From Clostridium sp. C105KSO13 (GTDB lineage: Bacteria > Bacillota > Clostridia > Lachnospirales > Lachnospiraceae), in NCBI RefSeq assembly GCF_001517425.1, contig NZ_FBWL01000150.1:1-48261 (forward strand): DNA of 48,261 nucleotides, written 5' to 3'. Of the stretch, positions 24,712 through 32,403 are shown in pieces (the stretch's first letter is position 1; every line of letters begins with the position of its first letter). The notes under the pieces were generated by a model. The model had not been told where the DNA came from and did not search any database. It worked only from the letters and a program-made list of their open reading frames with translations. The translations under genes and the position numbers were made by a program.

Positions 24712-25104
24712 TTAGCATTCCATCATTCTTTTTTTAAAGCCCTCAAATTTTTCTTTATCAGACATCTTGGCTCTCCCCTCTTTTTCATCCAAAGTTTTAT
24801 TTACATTTGCAATTAATATGTCCATTCGTTCACGTTTTGCAAGAAGTTTCTCACGGTGTCCCATTAATGCTTTAACTGCATCGAAGTCAGGTTCATTGAG
24901 AATACCTTTAATTTTCTCTAGTTGTACACCTAGGTCTCGGTAAAACATAATTTGCTGCAAAATATCGATCTGTTTTTGACCATAAATTCGATATCCGGAT
25001 GAGTTGATTCTGGCCGGCTTCAGAATCCCAATTTCATCATAATATCTAAGGGTCCTAGTACTGACTTCTGCCAAGTTTGCTAATTTTTGTATCGTGTATT
25101 CCAC
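24712..25104 (-). CDS. MerR family regulator, TipA-like, truncated
   Basis: 130 residues. The N-terminal winged helix (MEYTIQKLANLAEVSTRTLR, then YYDEIGILKPAR) and the dimerisation coiled coil are intact. The sequence stops a few residues into the TipAS drug-binding domain (MSDKEKFEGFKKRMMEC), which in full TipAL-type proteins continues for ~120 residues. The stop lies 16 bases from the convergent TetR stop, so the 3' part was lost at this junction. The product resembles a ligand-blind TipAN form. Its promoter carries a textbook MerR dyad. Confidence 0.88.
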   Translation of the reverse strand: MEYTIQKLANLAEVSTRTLRYYDEIGILKPARINSSGYRIYGQKQIDILQQIMFYRDLGVQLEKIKGILNEPDFDAVKALMGHREKLLAKRERMDILIANVNKTLDEKEGRAKMSDKEKFEGFKKRMMEC

Positions 25105-25136
25105 ATTGCTTCACCTCCTTACAAGAACCATGTTAT

Positions 25137-25157
25137 ACCTTAACGCTACGTTAAGGT
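25137..25157 (-). promoter_or_regulatory. MerR operator within its promoter
   Basis: ACCTTAACG (25137-25145) and CGTTAAGGT (25149-25157) form a perfect dyad with a three-base centre. On the minus strand it fills the spacer between a TTGACC -35 and TATAAC/TAACAT -10 (17 or 19 bases), the arrangement used by MerR activators for autoregulation. Confidence 0.8.
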
Positions 25158-25189
25158 CAATAGATATTTGAAAAAATTATTAAGAATGT

Positions 25190-25230
25190 TTATATGTAAA
25201 TCTGGTCAGACGATGGATGTTGAAGAATAA
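25190..25230 (+). pseudogene. Large serine recombinase C-terminal tip (copy 1)
   Basis: The plus strand reads KSGQTMDVEE and a stop at 25228-25230. This is the tip of Tn4451/TnpX-type large serine recombinases (family pattern VEFKSG...D(V/I)E-stop). It is followed by a terminator like that at 27376-27412, as the related fragment at 27160-27359 also is. Confidence 0.55.
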
Positions 25231-25243
25231 AATTGAAAACGAG

Positions 25244-25287
25244 CAAGGCACTCTACGAGATTAAGACGCGTTGAGTGCCTTGTTTTG
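25244..25287 (+). terminator. Intrinsic terminator after recombinase tip (copy 1)
   Basis: CAAGGCACTC (25244-25253) pairs with GAGTGCCTTG (25273-25282), followed by TTTTG. The same stem, with a different loop, recurs at 27376-27408, and both are preceded by an ATTGAAAA(A)CGA stretch. Confidence 0.8.
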
Positions 25288-25350
25288 TCATTGTTGAAAG
25301 GAGATTGACTGTCGTGGTCTTGCCCGTCATAGATCAATGCAAATCTACTT

Positions 25351-25845
25351 TTAATGTAAAGTAAAACGTTCATAGGCTATCTTTTTTCCAGTAGCTGTTT
25401 TAAAATTATCATTGATGCATTTCTTTATCTTGTCCTGTTCTTTTTCTTTATCCATAACCGTTAAATTCTCAAGCAAATCAGCTTCCCATTGTATTTGAAA
25501 ATCAAGTCCATCAATTTTAGATGGAGTATGATGATTGCCTATTATAAAGCATATTCGATCAATATTTTTACCATAGCCTACTTTTTGTAATATTTCTCTG
25601 GCTACTGCTGGCCCTTCTTTTTCTTGATAGACACCATCAATAGAACCGTATTTTTTTTGTGCTTCAACCGCACCAATATCATGTAGTATAGCAATAATAC
25701 TGATGAATTCTTTTTCTTCCTCTCCGATATTTTCACCTTTCATAATATCTTCTGCGTTTTGCAAAACTTTGAGAGTATGATCTATACCGAAGGGAATTTC
25801 TTTGAATACCTCTTTCATCTCTAACATAATTTTTTCTTTAAACAT
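25351..25845 (-). CDS. HD domain phosphohydrolase
   Basis: A 164-residue HD-superfamily protein. The metal ligands appear as IDHTLKVLQNA (H), ILHDIGA (HD) and IGNHHT, with a later aspartate in WEADLLENL. GGAGG lies six bases upstream of the ATG. Members of this size hydrolyse nucleotides or other phosphomonoesters; the substrate cannot be inferred here. It sits in a zone of broken mobile-element pieces but is itself intact. Confidence 0.85.
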   Translation of the reverse strand: MFKEKIMLEMKEVFKEIPFGIDHTLKVLQNAEDIMKGENIGEEEKEFISIIAILHDIGAVEAQKKYGSIDGVYQEKEGPAVAREILQKVGYGKNIDRICFIIGNHHTPSKIDGLDFQIQWEADLLENLTVMDKEKEQDKIKKCINDNFKTATGKKIAYERFTLH

Positions 25846-26083
25846 AAATTTCCTCCATGGTGTTATTTCGTGACATCCCGTCCAAGGAAATGGGTAATTC
25901 GCTCTCCGGGATAAAAGTAATCATCCACAGGCCAATACTGTCCCGCGCAAAGCTGTCGGACGTGGACCTCTCTTTCAGTTCTCTATGCTGGAATATTTCA
26001 TCGGCAACGGTGTATGCTATTTCTATTTTTGAGTTGGTATTATTTATCCAGTTCCGCTTCCGGCAGCATAGTCTCCTTATCAT
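25838..26083 (-). pseudogene. Possible gene remnant upstream of HD gene
   Basis: An 81-codon frame whose last ~65 residues look protein-like (KIEIAYTVADEIFQHREL...SIGLWMITFIPESELPISLD) and which overlaps the HD gene start by eight bases. The first residues overlap the end of the MFS fragment in another frame. There is no ribosome binding site. I recognise no family. It may be the tail of a gene whose beginning was lost. Confidence 0.3.
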
Positions 26084-26666
26084 ATGGCTTTGTACGAAAT
26101 CTGCACCAAACCCCAGTTAATATAAGACCTATCCCAGAATAAAAAAACCATGTATCCACACCAATAACATCACTTAAGGAGCCGGCTAAGAGCAGACCAA
26201 CTGGCATCGCCATCAGCATTGCCGTCATCATTAACGAAAAAACTTTCCCCATAACTTCTGGCGGTGTAGTTTCCTGAACATATGCCATAACAGGAACATT
26301 CAGCATTTTCGTTGGCACAAGTGTCGGAATGGCAGCCTGCATTGCAGGTCCGTGGAAAGTGTTTCCGAGTCCGCGCAGAAAGAGTATGCAGTACATGAAC
26401 CAAATTGGCGGTGCCTCGACCACAAAAAGGCGATACCTAAAATCACGCTTGAGAATGCAACCAGTGCATCTGCTGCAATCATGACAGTACGGCGATTATA
26501 CCTGTCTACCCAAACTCCGGCAAAGGGACCAACTATCATATTGGGGAGCATGGCAACGATGGTGGAAATCGTAAGCATAACGGCAGATTCCGTCTGTACT
26601 GCCAGCCACCAGATAACAGCAAACTGCACAGCCGCCGAGCCTAATAGTGAAAATTCTTCCCATGAT
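26040..26666 (-). pseudogene. MFS efflux pump, MefA-like, broken
   Basis: Pieces of a major-facilitator efflux protein of the macrolide-efflux (Mef) type lie in more than one frame. An AGGAGG and ATG near 26665 lead into the wrong frame. LLGSAAVQFAVIWWLAVQTE and GPFAGVWVDRYNRRTVMIAA (motif A loop) are in the next frame. Then, after ILGIAFLW, the frame shifts to MVEAPPIWFMYCILFLRGLG and on to the end PEAELDK. About 200 of the ~410 family residues are present, so there is an internal deletion as well as at least two frameshifts. Confidence 0.8.
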
Positions 26667-26682
26667 ATAAAACCTCCTATGG

Positions 26683-27024
26683 TTAAAGAAATAAATTCTT
26701 AACTTCGTTTACCAAGTGCTCAAGGTTTTTACAAGCATCTGCGTTGCTTTTGGCAAATATACTCGCAACTATTATCTCATAGAATTTTGCACACCGCAAG
26801 TTCTCCCTTGTACATTGCATTGATATATGCGTGAGGATACCTTGTCTGCTAATTCGCAGACACCTCAGACATACCGTCTCCACGGTACTTTCTTTGTCCC
26901 AACGCAGTTCCTCTGTTTCAATTCCATTATATAATACTGGAAAACGGAACTTGATATTTGCTTTTGTAAGTTTTTCTTTCAGCTGTCTATTTTCGCCTTG
27001 AAATTCACGAACTATTTTACGCAA
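26683..27024 (-). CDS. Unrecognised protein, probably chimeric remnant
   Basis: 113 codons beginning MRKIVREFQGENRQLKEKLT, a coiled-coil start of the type seen at the N-terminus of large mobile-element proteins, then diverging to a cysteine-rich stretch (VETVCLRCLRISRQG) and ending LEHLVNEVKNLFL. A TGTCTGC/GCAGACA hairpin lies inside the frame. It stops just upstream of the MFS pseudogene. I think the two parts come from different genes. No function assigned. Confidence 0.3.
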   Translation of the reverse strand: MRKIVREFQGENRQLKEKLTKANIKFRFPVLYNGIETEELRWDKESTVETVCLRCLRISRQGILTHISMQCTRENLRCAKFYEIIVASIFAKSNADACKNLEHLVNEVKNLFL

Positions 27025-27159
27025 AGCTTCTGAGCCATATGCTTCTATCTTCAGACAAATGTCACCTCTATGCCGACTGATTTATTCTACCTCTTAAACT
27101 ATATATTTCCCTTTTTCTCCTCATGCTCACTTCTCCATTGTTTGACTGTTTTTCCGTAC

Positions 27160-27359
27160 AATGCGACCCTTAACGATATCGACAAGCGACTGTCAAAACA
27201 GCAAGCCGAGCTTTTGAAGCTGGCCAGCCCCCAGGGCGACTATGAGAAGGTCGGCAACGAAATTTACAGCCTGCGTGATGAAAAGAAAAAGTCACTGTCT
27301 ACGAGAATAAATTTATCGTGGAATTCAAGTCCAGCGTGTCGATAGATGTAAATGAATAA
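27160..27359 (+). pseudogene. Large serine recombinase C-terminal fragment (copy 2)
   Basis: NDIDKRLSKQQAELLKLASP followed by GDYEKVGNEIYSLRDEKKK is the coiled-coil region of Tn4451-type large serine recombinases. After it the frame shifts, and VTVYENKFIVEFKSSVSIDV plus NE-stop (27291-27359) gives the C-terminal tip. About 50 residues that normally separate these parts are missing. A conserved terminator follows. There is no N-terminal catalytic resolvase domain, so this is the scar of an element. Confidence 0.7.
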
Positions 27360-27375
27360 GATTGAAAAACGAACG

Positions 27376-27412
27376 AGGCACTCCGCCGTATTAATCCGTG
27401 GAGTGCCTTGTT
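27376..27412 (+). terminator. Intrinsic terminator after recombinase tip (copy 2)
   Basis: AGGCACTCC (27376-27384) pairs with GGAGTGCCT (27400-27408), followed by TGTTTGG. It is homologous to the terminator at 25244-25287. Confidence 0.7.
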
Positions 27413-27500
27413 TGGTGAAGCTAAAGTCTTTGCGGAAGTGCCCCGAATTAATGGCAATACCCAAAGAATATCACGAACATGCGGTACTTCGCCTCTTTTT

Positions 27501-28256
27501 TCATATCCTGCGTTGATACACCTTCATCGCGAAAATGTACGCGACAACTATAATTCCGACGCACCACGCGAGAGCTATCCAGATATTGTTTCCAACGGAT
27601 TCAAAATTAAGCAAAGCGCGTATCGTCTCCACAATTGAGGTTACGGGCTGATTCTCCGCAAATAAGCGGACGACTTTGGGCATCGTTTTGGTCGGCACAA
27701 AAGCGGAACTGAGAAAGGGCAGGAAGAGCAGTATATATGAGAACGAGGACGCGCCCTCCATAGATTTTGCCGTGAGACCAGGAATAACTGCGATCCATGT
27801 CAGCGCGAGTGTGTAAAGAGCGAGTATTCCCGCTGCGGCGAGCCAGTTAAGTATTCCCGCGCTTGAGCGGAAGCCCATAACAAGCGCAACAAGGAAAATG
27901 ATAACGACTGTAAGCATATTGGACACAAGAGAGGTCAGCACATGACTCCACAGCACCGACGAACGGCTGATTGGCATGGAATTAAAACGCGAGAAAAGCC
28001 CTTTCTGCATATCCAAAAACAGCCTATAGGCGGTGTAGGCAATGCCCGACGCAATAGCTATCAAAAGTATACCCGGCAGTTGGTAATTAATATAATTTAT
28101 ATCAGCACCCATACTCATTTTTACCGCACCGCCGAACACATAGACAAACATAAGCATCATCGCAATCGGCGTTAGCGCAACCGTGATAATTGTGTCCGGA
28201 CTGCGCAATATGTGCTTCATCAAGCGCCCGGTCAATACGGCTGTATTGTTTTTCAT
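27501..28256 (-). CDS. ABC-2 type exporter permease (DrrB-like)
   Basis: Six hydrophobic segments in 251 residues, with the ABC-2 membrane family pattern (SPDTIITVALTPIAMMLMFV, INYQLPGILLIAIASGIAYT, and SSFSYILLFLPFLSSAFVPT near the C-terminus). It overlaps the ATPase gene by four bases (ATGA). It is the last gene of the padR operon. DrrAB-type pumps export drugs or lipids; the substrate is unknown. Codon usage looks more GC-rich than in neighbouring genes. Confidence 0.9.
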   Translation of the reverse strand: MKNNTAVLTGRLMKHILRSPDTIITVALTPIAMMLMFVYVFGGAVKMSMGADINYINYQLPGILLIAIASGIAYTAYRLFLDMQKGLFSRFNSMPISRSSVLWSHVLTSLVSNMLTVVIIFLVALVMGFRSSAGILNWLAAAGILALYTLALTWIAVIPGLTAKSMEGASSFSYILLFLPFLSSAFVPTKTMPKVVRLFAENQPVTSIVETIRALLNFESVGNNIWIALAWCVGIIVVAYIFAMKVYQRRI

Positions 28257-29014
28257 TTTGTTTGACCTCCTTTACCGATAATCGCGAGGAAAATCTCCTC
28301 TAGTGTCAGCTGTTTTTCTATATATTCTTTTTTTCCGGGCGGGAACATCTTTTTGAGTTCTTCAAGCGTCCCGTTAGCAATAATTTTGCCCTCATTCAGG
28401 ACTGCGATTTTGTCGGCAAGCTGTTCCGCTTCATCCAGATACTGCGTTGTAAGCAGAATCGTCACGCCAGTGTCAGCAAGTTCCTTAACAGTTTTCCAGA
28501 CCTCAAGCCGTCCCTCCGGGTCAAGTCCGGTTGTCGGCTCGTCAAGAAAGATGACTGCGGGCGTCCCCACAAGGCTCATCGCTATATCCAGCCTGCGCTT
28601 CATGCCTCCAGAATACATACCCGCCCGTTTGTTTGCCGCGTCAGTAAGCTCAAAACGTTTGAGCAGGTCGTCGGCAACTTGGGTTGGTTTGGGAACGCTC
28701 CTTAGCTTTGCGATCAATATAATGTTTTCCCGCCCGGTCAATATCTCGTCCACAGCGGCGAACTGCCCAGTCAGGCTGATATTTTCGCGCACCTTGCCCG
28801 GCTGACGCGAAACGTCAAAGCCGCAGACGCTCGCGGTTCCTCCGTCAGGTTTCAAAAGTGTCGAAAGGATGTTAACCATTGTGGTCTTGCCCGCGCCGTT
28901 GGAGCCGAGCAGGGCGAAAATCTCACCTCGCTTCACTTCAAAATCGACGCCCTTTAGGACTTCTGTGTCTTTAAAAGACTTTCGCATATGCTTAACTTCA
29001 ATTGCGTTTTCCAT
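28253..29014 (-). CDS. ABC exporter ATP-binding protein (DrrA-like)
   Basis: A 253-residue ATPase. Walker A is GSNGAGKT at about residues 38-45, the signature is YSGGMKRRLDIAMSL, Walker B is VIFLDEPTTGLDPEG, and the H-loop region is LLTTQYLDEAEQLAD. The short C-terminal tail (LTLEEIFLAIIG) is typical of DrrA-type subunits. It follows the second DUF1048 gene by 14 bases and overlaps the permease by four. Confidence 0.93.
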   Translation of the reverse strand: MENAIEVKHMRKSFKDTEVLKGVDFEVKRGEIFALLGSNGAGKTTMVNILSTLLKPDGGTASVCGFDVSRQPGKVRENISLTGQFAAVDEILTGRENIILIAKLRSVPKPTQVADDLLKRFELTDAANKRAGMYSGGMKRRLDIAMSLVGTPAVIFLDEPTTGLDPEGRLEVWKTVKELADTGVTILLTTQYLDEAEQLADKIAVLNEGKIIANGTLEELKKMFPPGKKEYIEKQLTLEEIFLAIIGKGGQTK

Positions 29015-29028
29015 CCCAATATCCCCCT

Positions 29029-29379
29029 TTACTTTGTTTTATCCGTAACCTTTTTTATGGCCTTGTAAACTCCTTTGTCAACAGATTCTTGATAGATGTC
29101 GGCGTAAGTTTTGGAATCTTTGATTAGCTCGTCACAGAAAGCCGCGGCGTCACTGCCCGTTACTTCCAACACGCCTTTCCCCGAGGCCGCACCCTCTTCA
29201 AAAAGTTCGACTATCCCCGAGAGCAGTTCCGTCCCTTCGGTTAGCTCAACAGGGCCGACCTTAAAGAGATATTTTTGAATCTCTTTATAAACAATCTGAT
29301 AATCCTGTGGGAGCACTTTTACACGCGCCATGTGCGACCGCCACTCTTTTTTGCCTTTGATAATATCTTGTATTCTCAT
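29029..29379 (-). CDS. DUF1048 family protein (second copy)
   Basis: 116 residues of the DUF1048 family, recognised from the helical layout and VKVLPQDYQIVYKEIQKYLF followed by GIVELFEEGAASGKGVLEVTG and FCDELI. AGGAGG precedes the ATG by five bases. DUF1048 genes commonly sit between a padR regulator and an ABC exporter, as here, and may act as accessory or sensing proteins. That role is inference from context. Confidence 0.88.
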   Translation of the reverse strand: MRIQDIIKGKKEWRSHMARVKVLPQDYQIVYKEIQKYLFKVGPVELTEGTELLSGIVELFEEGAASGKGVLEVTGSDAAAFCDELIKDSKTYADIYQESVDKGVYKAIKKVTDKTK

Positions 29380-29388
29380 TTTATCCTC

Positions 29389-29736
29389 CTATTTACCTAA
29401 CTTTTTAGCAATATTATTGTTAAGCTGGTCACGCCATTTGTCGCGATATGAATTTGCCCCTTCTTCGCCGGCCAATGCTGAACAGAAGCCTTTGATGTCA
29501 TCACCTAAAACCTCTTGGACACTCTGACCGTCCGCTGCCGCCTCTTCGAGAAGACCAAGCACACCATCAAGAATCGGCATGAGGTTGCGTCCGGTGAAAT
29601 CTGAGTGCGGCCAAAGATTCAAACTGATTTTTTCCCATGCCTCTTGATAATCATTCGGCAGCTTTTTGGCTCGGGAATCAAAAGCTTTCAATTCTTTAGT
29701 CATATCGTTTCCTGTAATTTTATCCCAAAAATTCAT
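29389..29736 (-). CDS. DUF1048 family protein (first copy)
   Basis: 115 residues, paralogous to the next gene: KKLPNDYQEAWEKISLNLWP and GLLEEAAADGQSVQEVLGDD match it position by position. AAAGGAG lies upstream, and the start overlaps the padR stop by one base (TAATG), indicating coupling. The two paralogues differ most at the N-terminus, so they may form a heteromer; this is unproven. Confidence 0.88.
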   Translation of the reverse strand: MNFWDKITGNDMTKELKAFDSRAKKLPNDYQEAWEKISLNLWPHSDFTGRNLMPILDGVLGLLEEAAADGQSVQEVLGDDIKGFCSALAGEEGANSYRDKWRDQLNNNIAKKLGK

Positions 29737-30059
29737 TATCTTCTCTCCTTTAACTCATTAATTTTTGATGATATGAACTCCCATTTTCCCCAGAATCGCC
29801 GCAGTTCTTCTCGCCCTGCATCGTTGAGCGTATAGAACTTACGCGGCGGTCCCATATCGGAAGGTTTTTTTTCTATGTCCACGAGCTTATTTTTCTCAAG
29901 TCTCACTAAGATGGTATAGACCGTTCCATCTACTACGTCCGTAAAGCCGAGAGCGTTCAGCCGCCGCGTGATTTCGTAGCCGTAGGTTTCATGGCGGCTT
30001 ATAATTTCAAGGACACAGCCCTCAAGCACACCTTTGAGCATTTCCGTAAGGTTCTCCAA
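29736..30059 (-). CDS. PadR family transcriptional regulator
   Basis: A 107-residue winged-helix repressor: GCVLEIISRHETYGYEITRR is the PadR N-terminal helix pair, and DGTVYTILVRLEKNKLVDIE the recognition helix and wing. The start is a TTG with GGAGG seven bases upstream. It heads the five-gene exporter operon and probably represses it, releasing when the exported compound is present. A perfect palindrome lies about 55 bases upstream. Confidence 0.9.
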   Translation of the reverse strand: MENLTEMLKGVLEGCVLEIISRHETYGYEITRRLNALGFTDVVDGTVYTILVRLEKNKLVDIEKKPSDMGPPRKFYTLNDAGREELRRFWGKWEFISSKINELKERR

Positions 30060-30111
30060 TGTATTCCCTCCTTGCTATTCCGTATAACATATATTCAGTA
30101 TTACTTACTAC

Positions 30112-30123
30112 TACTATATAGTA
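30112..30123. promoter_or_regulatory. Candidate PadR operator palindrome
   Basis: TACTATATAGTA is a perfect 12-base palindrome about 50 bases before the padR start, with further TACTA/AGTA copies around it. The rest of the 30060-30319 gap is AT-rich and shows no gene. Confidence 0.5.
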
Positions 30124-30319
30124 ACACACAATAGTGTGGTTGTCTATAGGGTTTTTTGAAAAAAGCCAAAATAGCAACATAAATATTATGTATAAAATAA
30201 CGGATACAAAAAAACTTACAATTCTTATATAATGATTGTAAGAATTGCAAGCGTTTTACTCCATTTACATTTGCTAGATGCAAGCTACCAAGCTACATTG
30301 CACCAGAGCAAGTTGCAAT

Positions 30320-30529
30320 AACGGCTTCAGTCCCCTTGCCGATACTCCTAAGGGAGCAGCCCCTAATGCCGTTCTTTATACATTAGTAGAATCCGCCAGG
30401 GCCAACGATCTGGATGTTTATGCATACCTGAAATACATTCTGGAAAGCATGCCCAATAACGATTATCTGAACCATCCAGAGATACTGGATAAATACCCGC
30501 CTTGGTCAGAAGAACTGCCAAAAGAATAA
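30320..30529 (+). pseudogene. IS66 family transposase, C-terminal scrap
   Basis: LADTPKGAAPNAVLYTLVES followed by ARANDLDVYAYLKYILESMP and HPEILDKYPPWSEELPKE matches the last ~65 residues of IS66-family TnpC transposases, whose full length is about 500 residues. No catalytic part and no other IS66 gene is present nearby. The frame upstream (about 30278-30320) is unrelated. Confidence 0.75.
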
Positions 30530-30650
30530 TAGTTGGGGTCTTATACCCGGCACCTCATACCTACAGATATATGGGATACGTGCTATGTAATATTGCTGTA
30601 AGACGAATACATTTTTCCGTTTTTCAGAAACAGGGTGTTATTTATGGAAA

Positions 30651-31094
30651 CTATAAAAACTTATCTATACTATCATTAACCTCTGCCTTTGAAAAGACAA
30701 TGGATGTCTCCGTTAGAGCATAGGGGGATATAGCATTGATAAACTGTTCAATATCATCCAAAGAAAGAACTGACAATTTTACGATAAAACACGATGCTCC
30801 AGCAACTCTGTAGCACCATTCGCTGTACTTATAATCCTTAATAAAATTTTTAAACTTCTTATATTGTCCATCTCTCATTGTGACTTCAATGATACAGTCG
30901 ATGGTAAAGCCAAGATTTTTTTTATTGAGGCGGATAGTATATCCCTCAATGATATTGTTATCCTCAAGCCTTCTCACCCTTTCGGTAACGGAAGGCGGCG
31001 AAAGTTTCACTCGCTTGGATAACTCTCTTATGGAAATGCGGCAGTCTGTTTGCAACTCATGTAAAATCCGTGCATCTATTTCGTCAATTTTCAT
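30651..31094 (-). CDS. Lrp/AsnC family transcriptional regulator
   Basis: 147 residues: MKIDEIDARILHELQTDCRI, SIRELSKRVKLSPPSVTERV and RRLEDNNIIEGYTIRLN form the AsnC-type helix-turn-helix, followed by the RAM ligand-binding domain (IIEVTMRDGQYKKFKNFIKD). AAAGGAG lies upstream of the ATG. It is divergent from the AhpD-like gene, with a ~140-base shared control region, so it probably controls that gene in response to an amino acid or related metabolite. Confidence 0.92.
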   Translation of the reverse strand: MKIDEIDARILHELQTDCRISIRELSKRVKLSPPSVTERVRRLEDNNIIEGYTIRLNKKNLGFTIDCIIEVTMRDGQYKKFKNFIKDYKYSEWCYRVAGASCFIVKLSVLSLDDIEQFINAISPYALTETSIVFSKAEVNDSIDKFL

Positions 31095-31182
31095 TTGAAA
31101 CTCCTTTCTAAATAAAATATGTCAAAATGAATGAAATAATATATATATTATGTCATTTGGAATATATTTTTAATTATATTCC

Positions 31183-31191
31183 TGTTATAAT
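31183..31191 (+). promoter_or_regulatory. Extended -10 promoter of the AhpD-like gene
   Basis: TGTTATAAT is an extended -10 (TG-N-TATAAT) about 42 bases before the start codon. No good -35 is visible, which fits activation or repression by the divergent Lrp-type regulator. Confidence 0.5.
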
Positions 31192-31232
31192 TATTTTGTC
31201 AATTTAAAATATTATTTTAAGGAGGAGCAAAA

Positions 31233-31649
31233 ATGGAAAAGATCTCTTTTTCGCAGAACGGGTCTACACCTTTTCAGCAATTATTAGGACATAATAAAAA
31301 CATTTTGGAGAAGTGGACTTCTCTGGAAGATTGCTTTTATTCCAGCAGTACATTTTCCGCAGAATTGAAAGAGGAGGTTCGGCGCACTTTGGCCTTTAAT
31401 AACGGATGTGAGTATTGCAAAGCCAAAGGAACTCCTTCAGATATCATAATGGATGCCCAGACACAATTGGCGGCTCATGTCGCAGACCTTTCCAGTAAAG
31501 AAATACATATGAGTGATAGTGAATTCAGTGCGTTAAAAGAAGTATTTACAGAAAGTGAGATTTCGGAGCTCTTAGCACTTATCTGTTTTATAACGGCCTG
31601 CCAACGATTTGGTGCTTTACTGAACTTAATGCCGAACTGTCAAATTTAG
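31233..31649 (+). CDS. AhpD-like / carboxymuconolactone decarboxylase family protein
   Basis: 138 residues with an all-helical AhpD-like fold and the paired cysteines CEYCKAKG preceded by LAFNNG, the family's redox or acid-base centre. FTESEISELLALICFITACQ followed by RFGALLNL matches the usual C-terminal helices. AAGGAGGAG precedes the ATG. Family members act as alkylhydroperoxidase partners or unknown-substrate enzymes. It is paired with a divergent Lrp-type regulator. Confidence 0.82.
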   Translation: MEKISFSQNGSTPFQQLLGHNKNILEKWTSLEDCFYSSSTFSAELKEEVRRTLAFNNGCEYCKAKGTPSDIIMDAQTQLAAHVADLSSKEIHMSDSEFSALKEVFTESEISELLALICFITACQRFGALLNLMPNCQI

Positions 31650-31667
31650 TTGTTTATACATTGGTAT

Positions 31668-32355
31668 AATGGTCTCATAAATTAAGACACTTTCCCAGAC
31701 AGATTTTAATGAATCTGATATACTAAAATCAGTATGAAAGAAAGGATTCATTGCTATGTCCAGACAAAGAAGAAACTTTAGTGCCAAATTTAAATCAGAC
31801 CTTGTGATTGAGTTACTTAAGGGAGAGAAAGATCTCAATACCCTTGCAACTGAAAATAATATTCAACCCAACTTACTCCGTAACTGGAAGAAAGAATTCC
31901 TAAACAACGCTTCTGCAGCATTTGACGACAAGCGAGAGGAAAACCTCAAAGATACGCTTGCAGAAGAACGCAAAGAGAAGTCGGAGTATGCCAAAAAGGT
32001 TGGGCAGTTAACCATGCAGGTTGACTGGCTCAAAAAAAATCTGAAGAAGTTTGTGGACCTGACTACGAGAGTAAGTTTAGTCCAAAACCTTTTGACGACT
32101 AAAGAATTACCTGCTTCTGTCGGGGCAAAGCTCCTGGATATCAACCGCACCAGCATTTATTACAAAGGAACGCCTGTATCAGAGGAAGAACTGGCTTGTA
32201 AAGAGATCATTGATCACCTTCACACAGATAATCCGACCTGGGGTGCCAGGCAGATGTCAGCACAGTTGAAGCTTCGTTGTTATCATGGTGGCCGCCGGAA
32301 AGCACGCCGCTACATGAGCGAAATGGACATTCATCCAATCTACCCAAAGATGAAC
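31668..32355 (+). mobile_element. Truncated IS3 family insertion sequence
   Basis: The probable left end is near 31668 (TGGTCTCATAAATTAAGACA), about 90 bases before the transposase start. The right part, including most of OrfB and the right terminal repeat, is missing; the match to IS3 stops at about 32355, where the sequence becomes the reverse strand of a different gene. It cannot move by itself. Confidence 0.75.
31756..32355 (+). pseudogene. IS3 transposase, OrfA fused to truncated OrfB
   Basis: The N-terminal helix-turn-helix and leucine-zipper part of OrfA (RNFSAKFKSDLVIELLKGEK, LLRNWKKEFL) is followed without a stop by the start of OrfB (VQNLLTTKELPASVGAKLLD, the HTH_21-type region NPTWGARQMSAQLK). 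Fusion occurs at a run of eight A (32032-32039). Another frame from there reads SEEVCGPDYESKFSPKPFDD then stop, the normal OrfA tail. The rve catalytic domain with its DDE residues is absent, so it is inactive. The open frame continues to 32430 outside the element. Confidence 0.8.
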
Positions 32356-32381
32356 CTTGAATTTGTCAAATCTTTTGCCAT
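32355..32381 (-). pseudogene. First codons of a gene cut by the IS3 remnant
   Basis: AAGGAGG, six bases, then ATG at 32381 opens MAKDLTNSR on the minus strand, directly downstream of the RumA tail. The frame enters the IS3 remnant at once and stops. The strong ribosome binding site shows that a real gene began here. Its identity is lost. Confidence 0.4.
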
Positions 32382-32403
32382 AATTAACCTCCTTTTTAGC
32401 AAA

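Noticed and set aside
28353-28805. Plus-strand frame of 150 codons across the DrrA-like gene
   Set aside because: Serine-rich antisense shadow typical of GC-richer genes.
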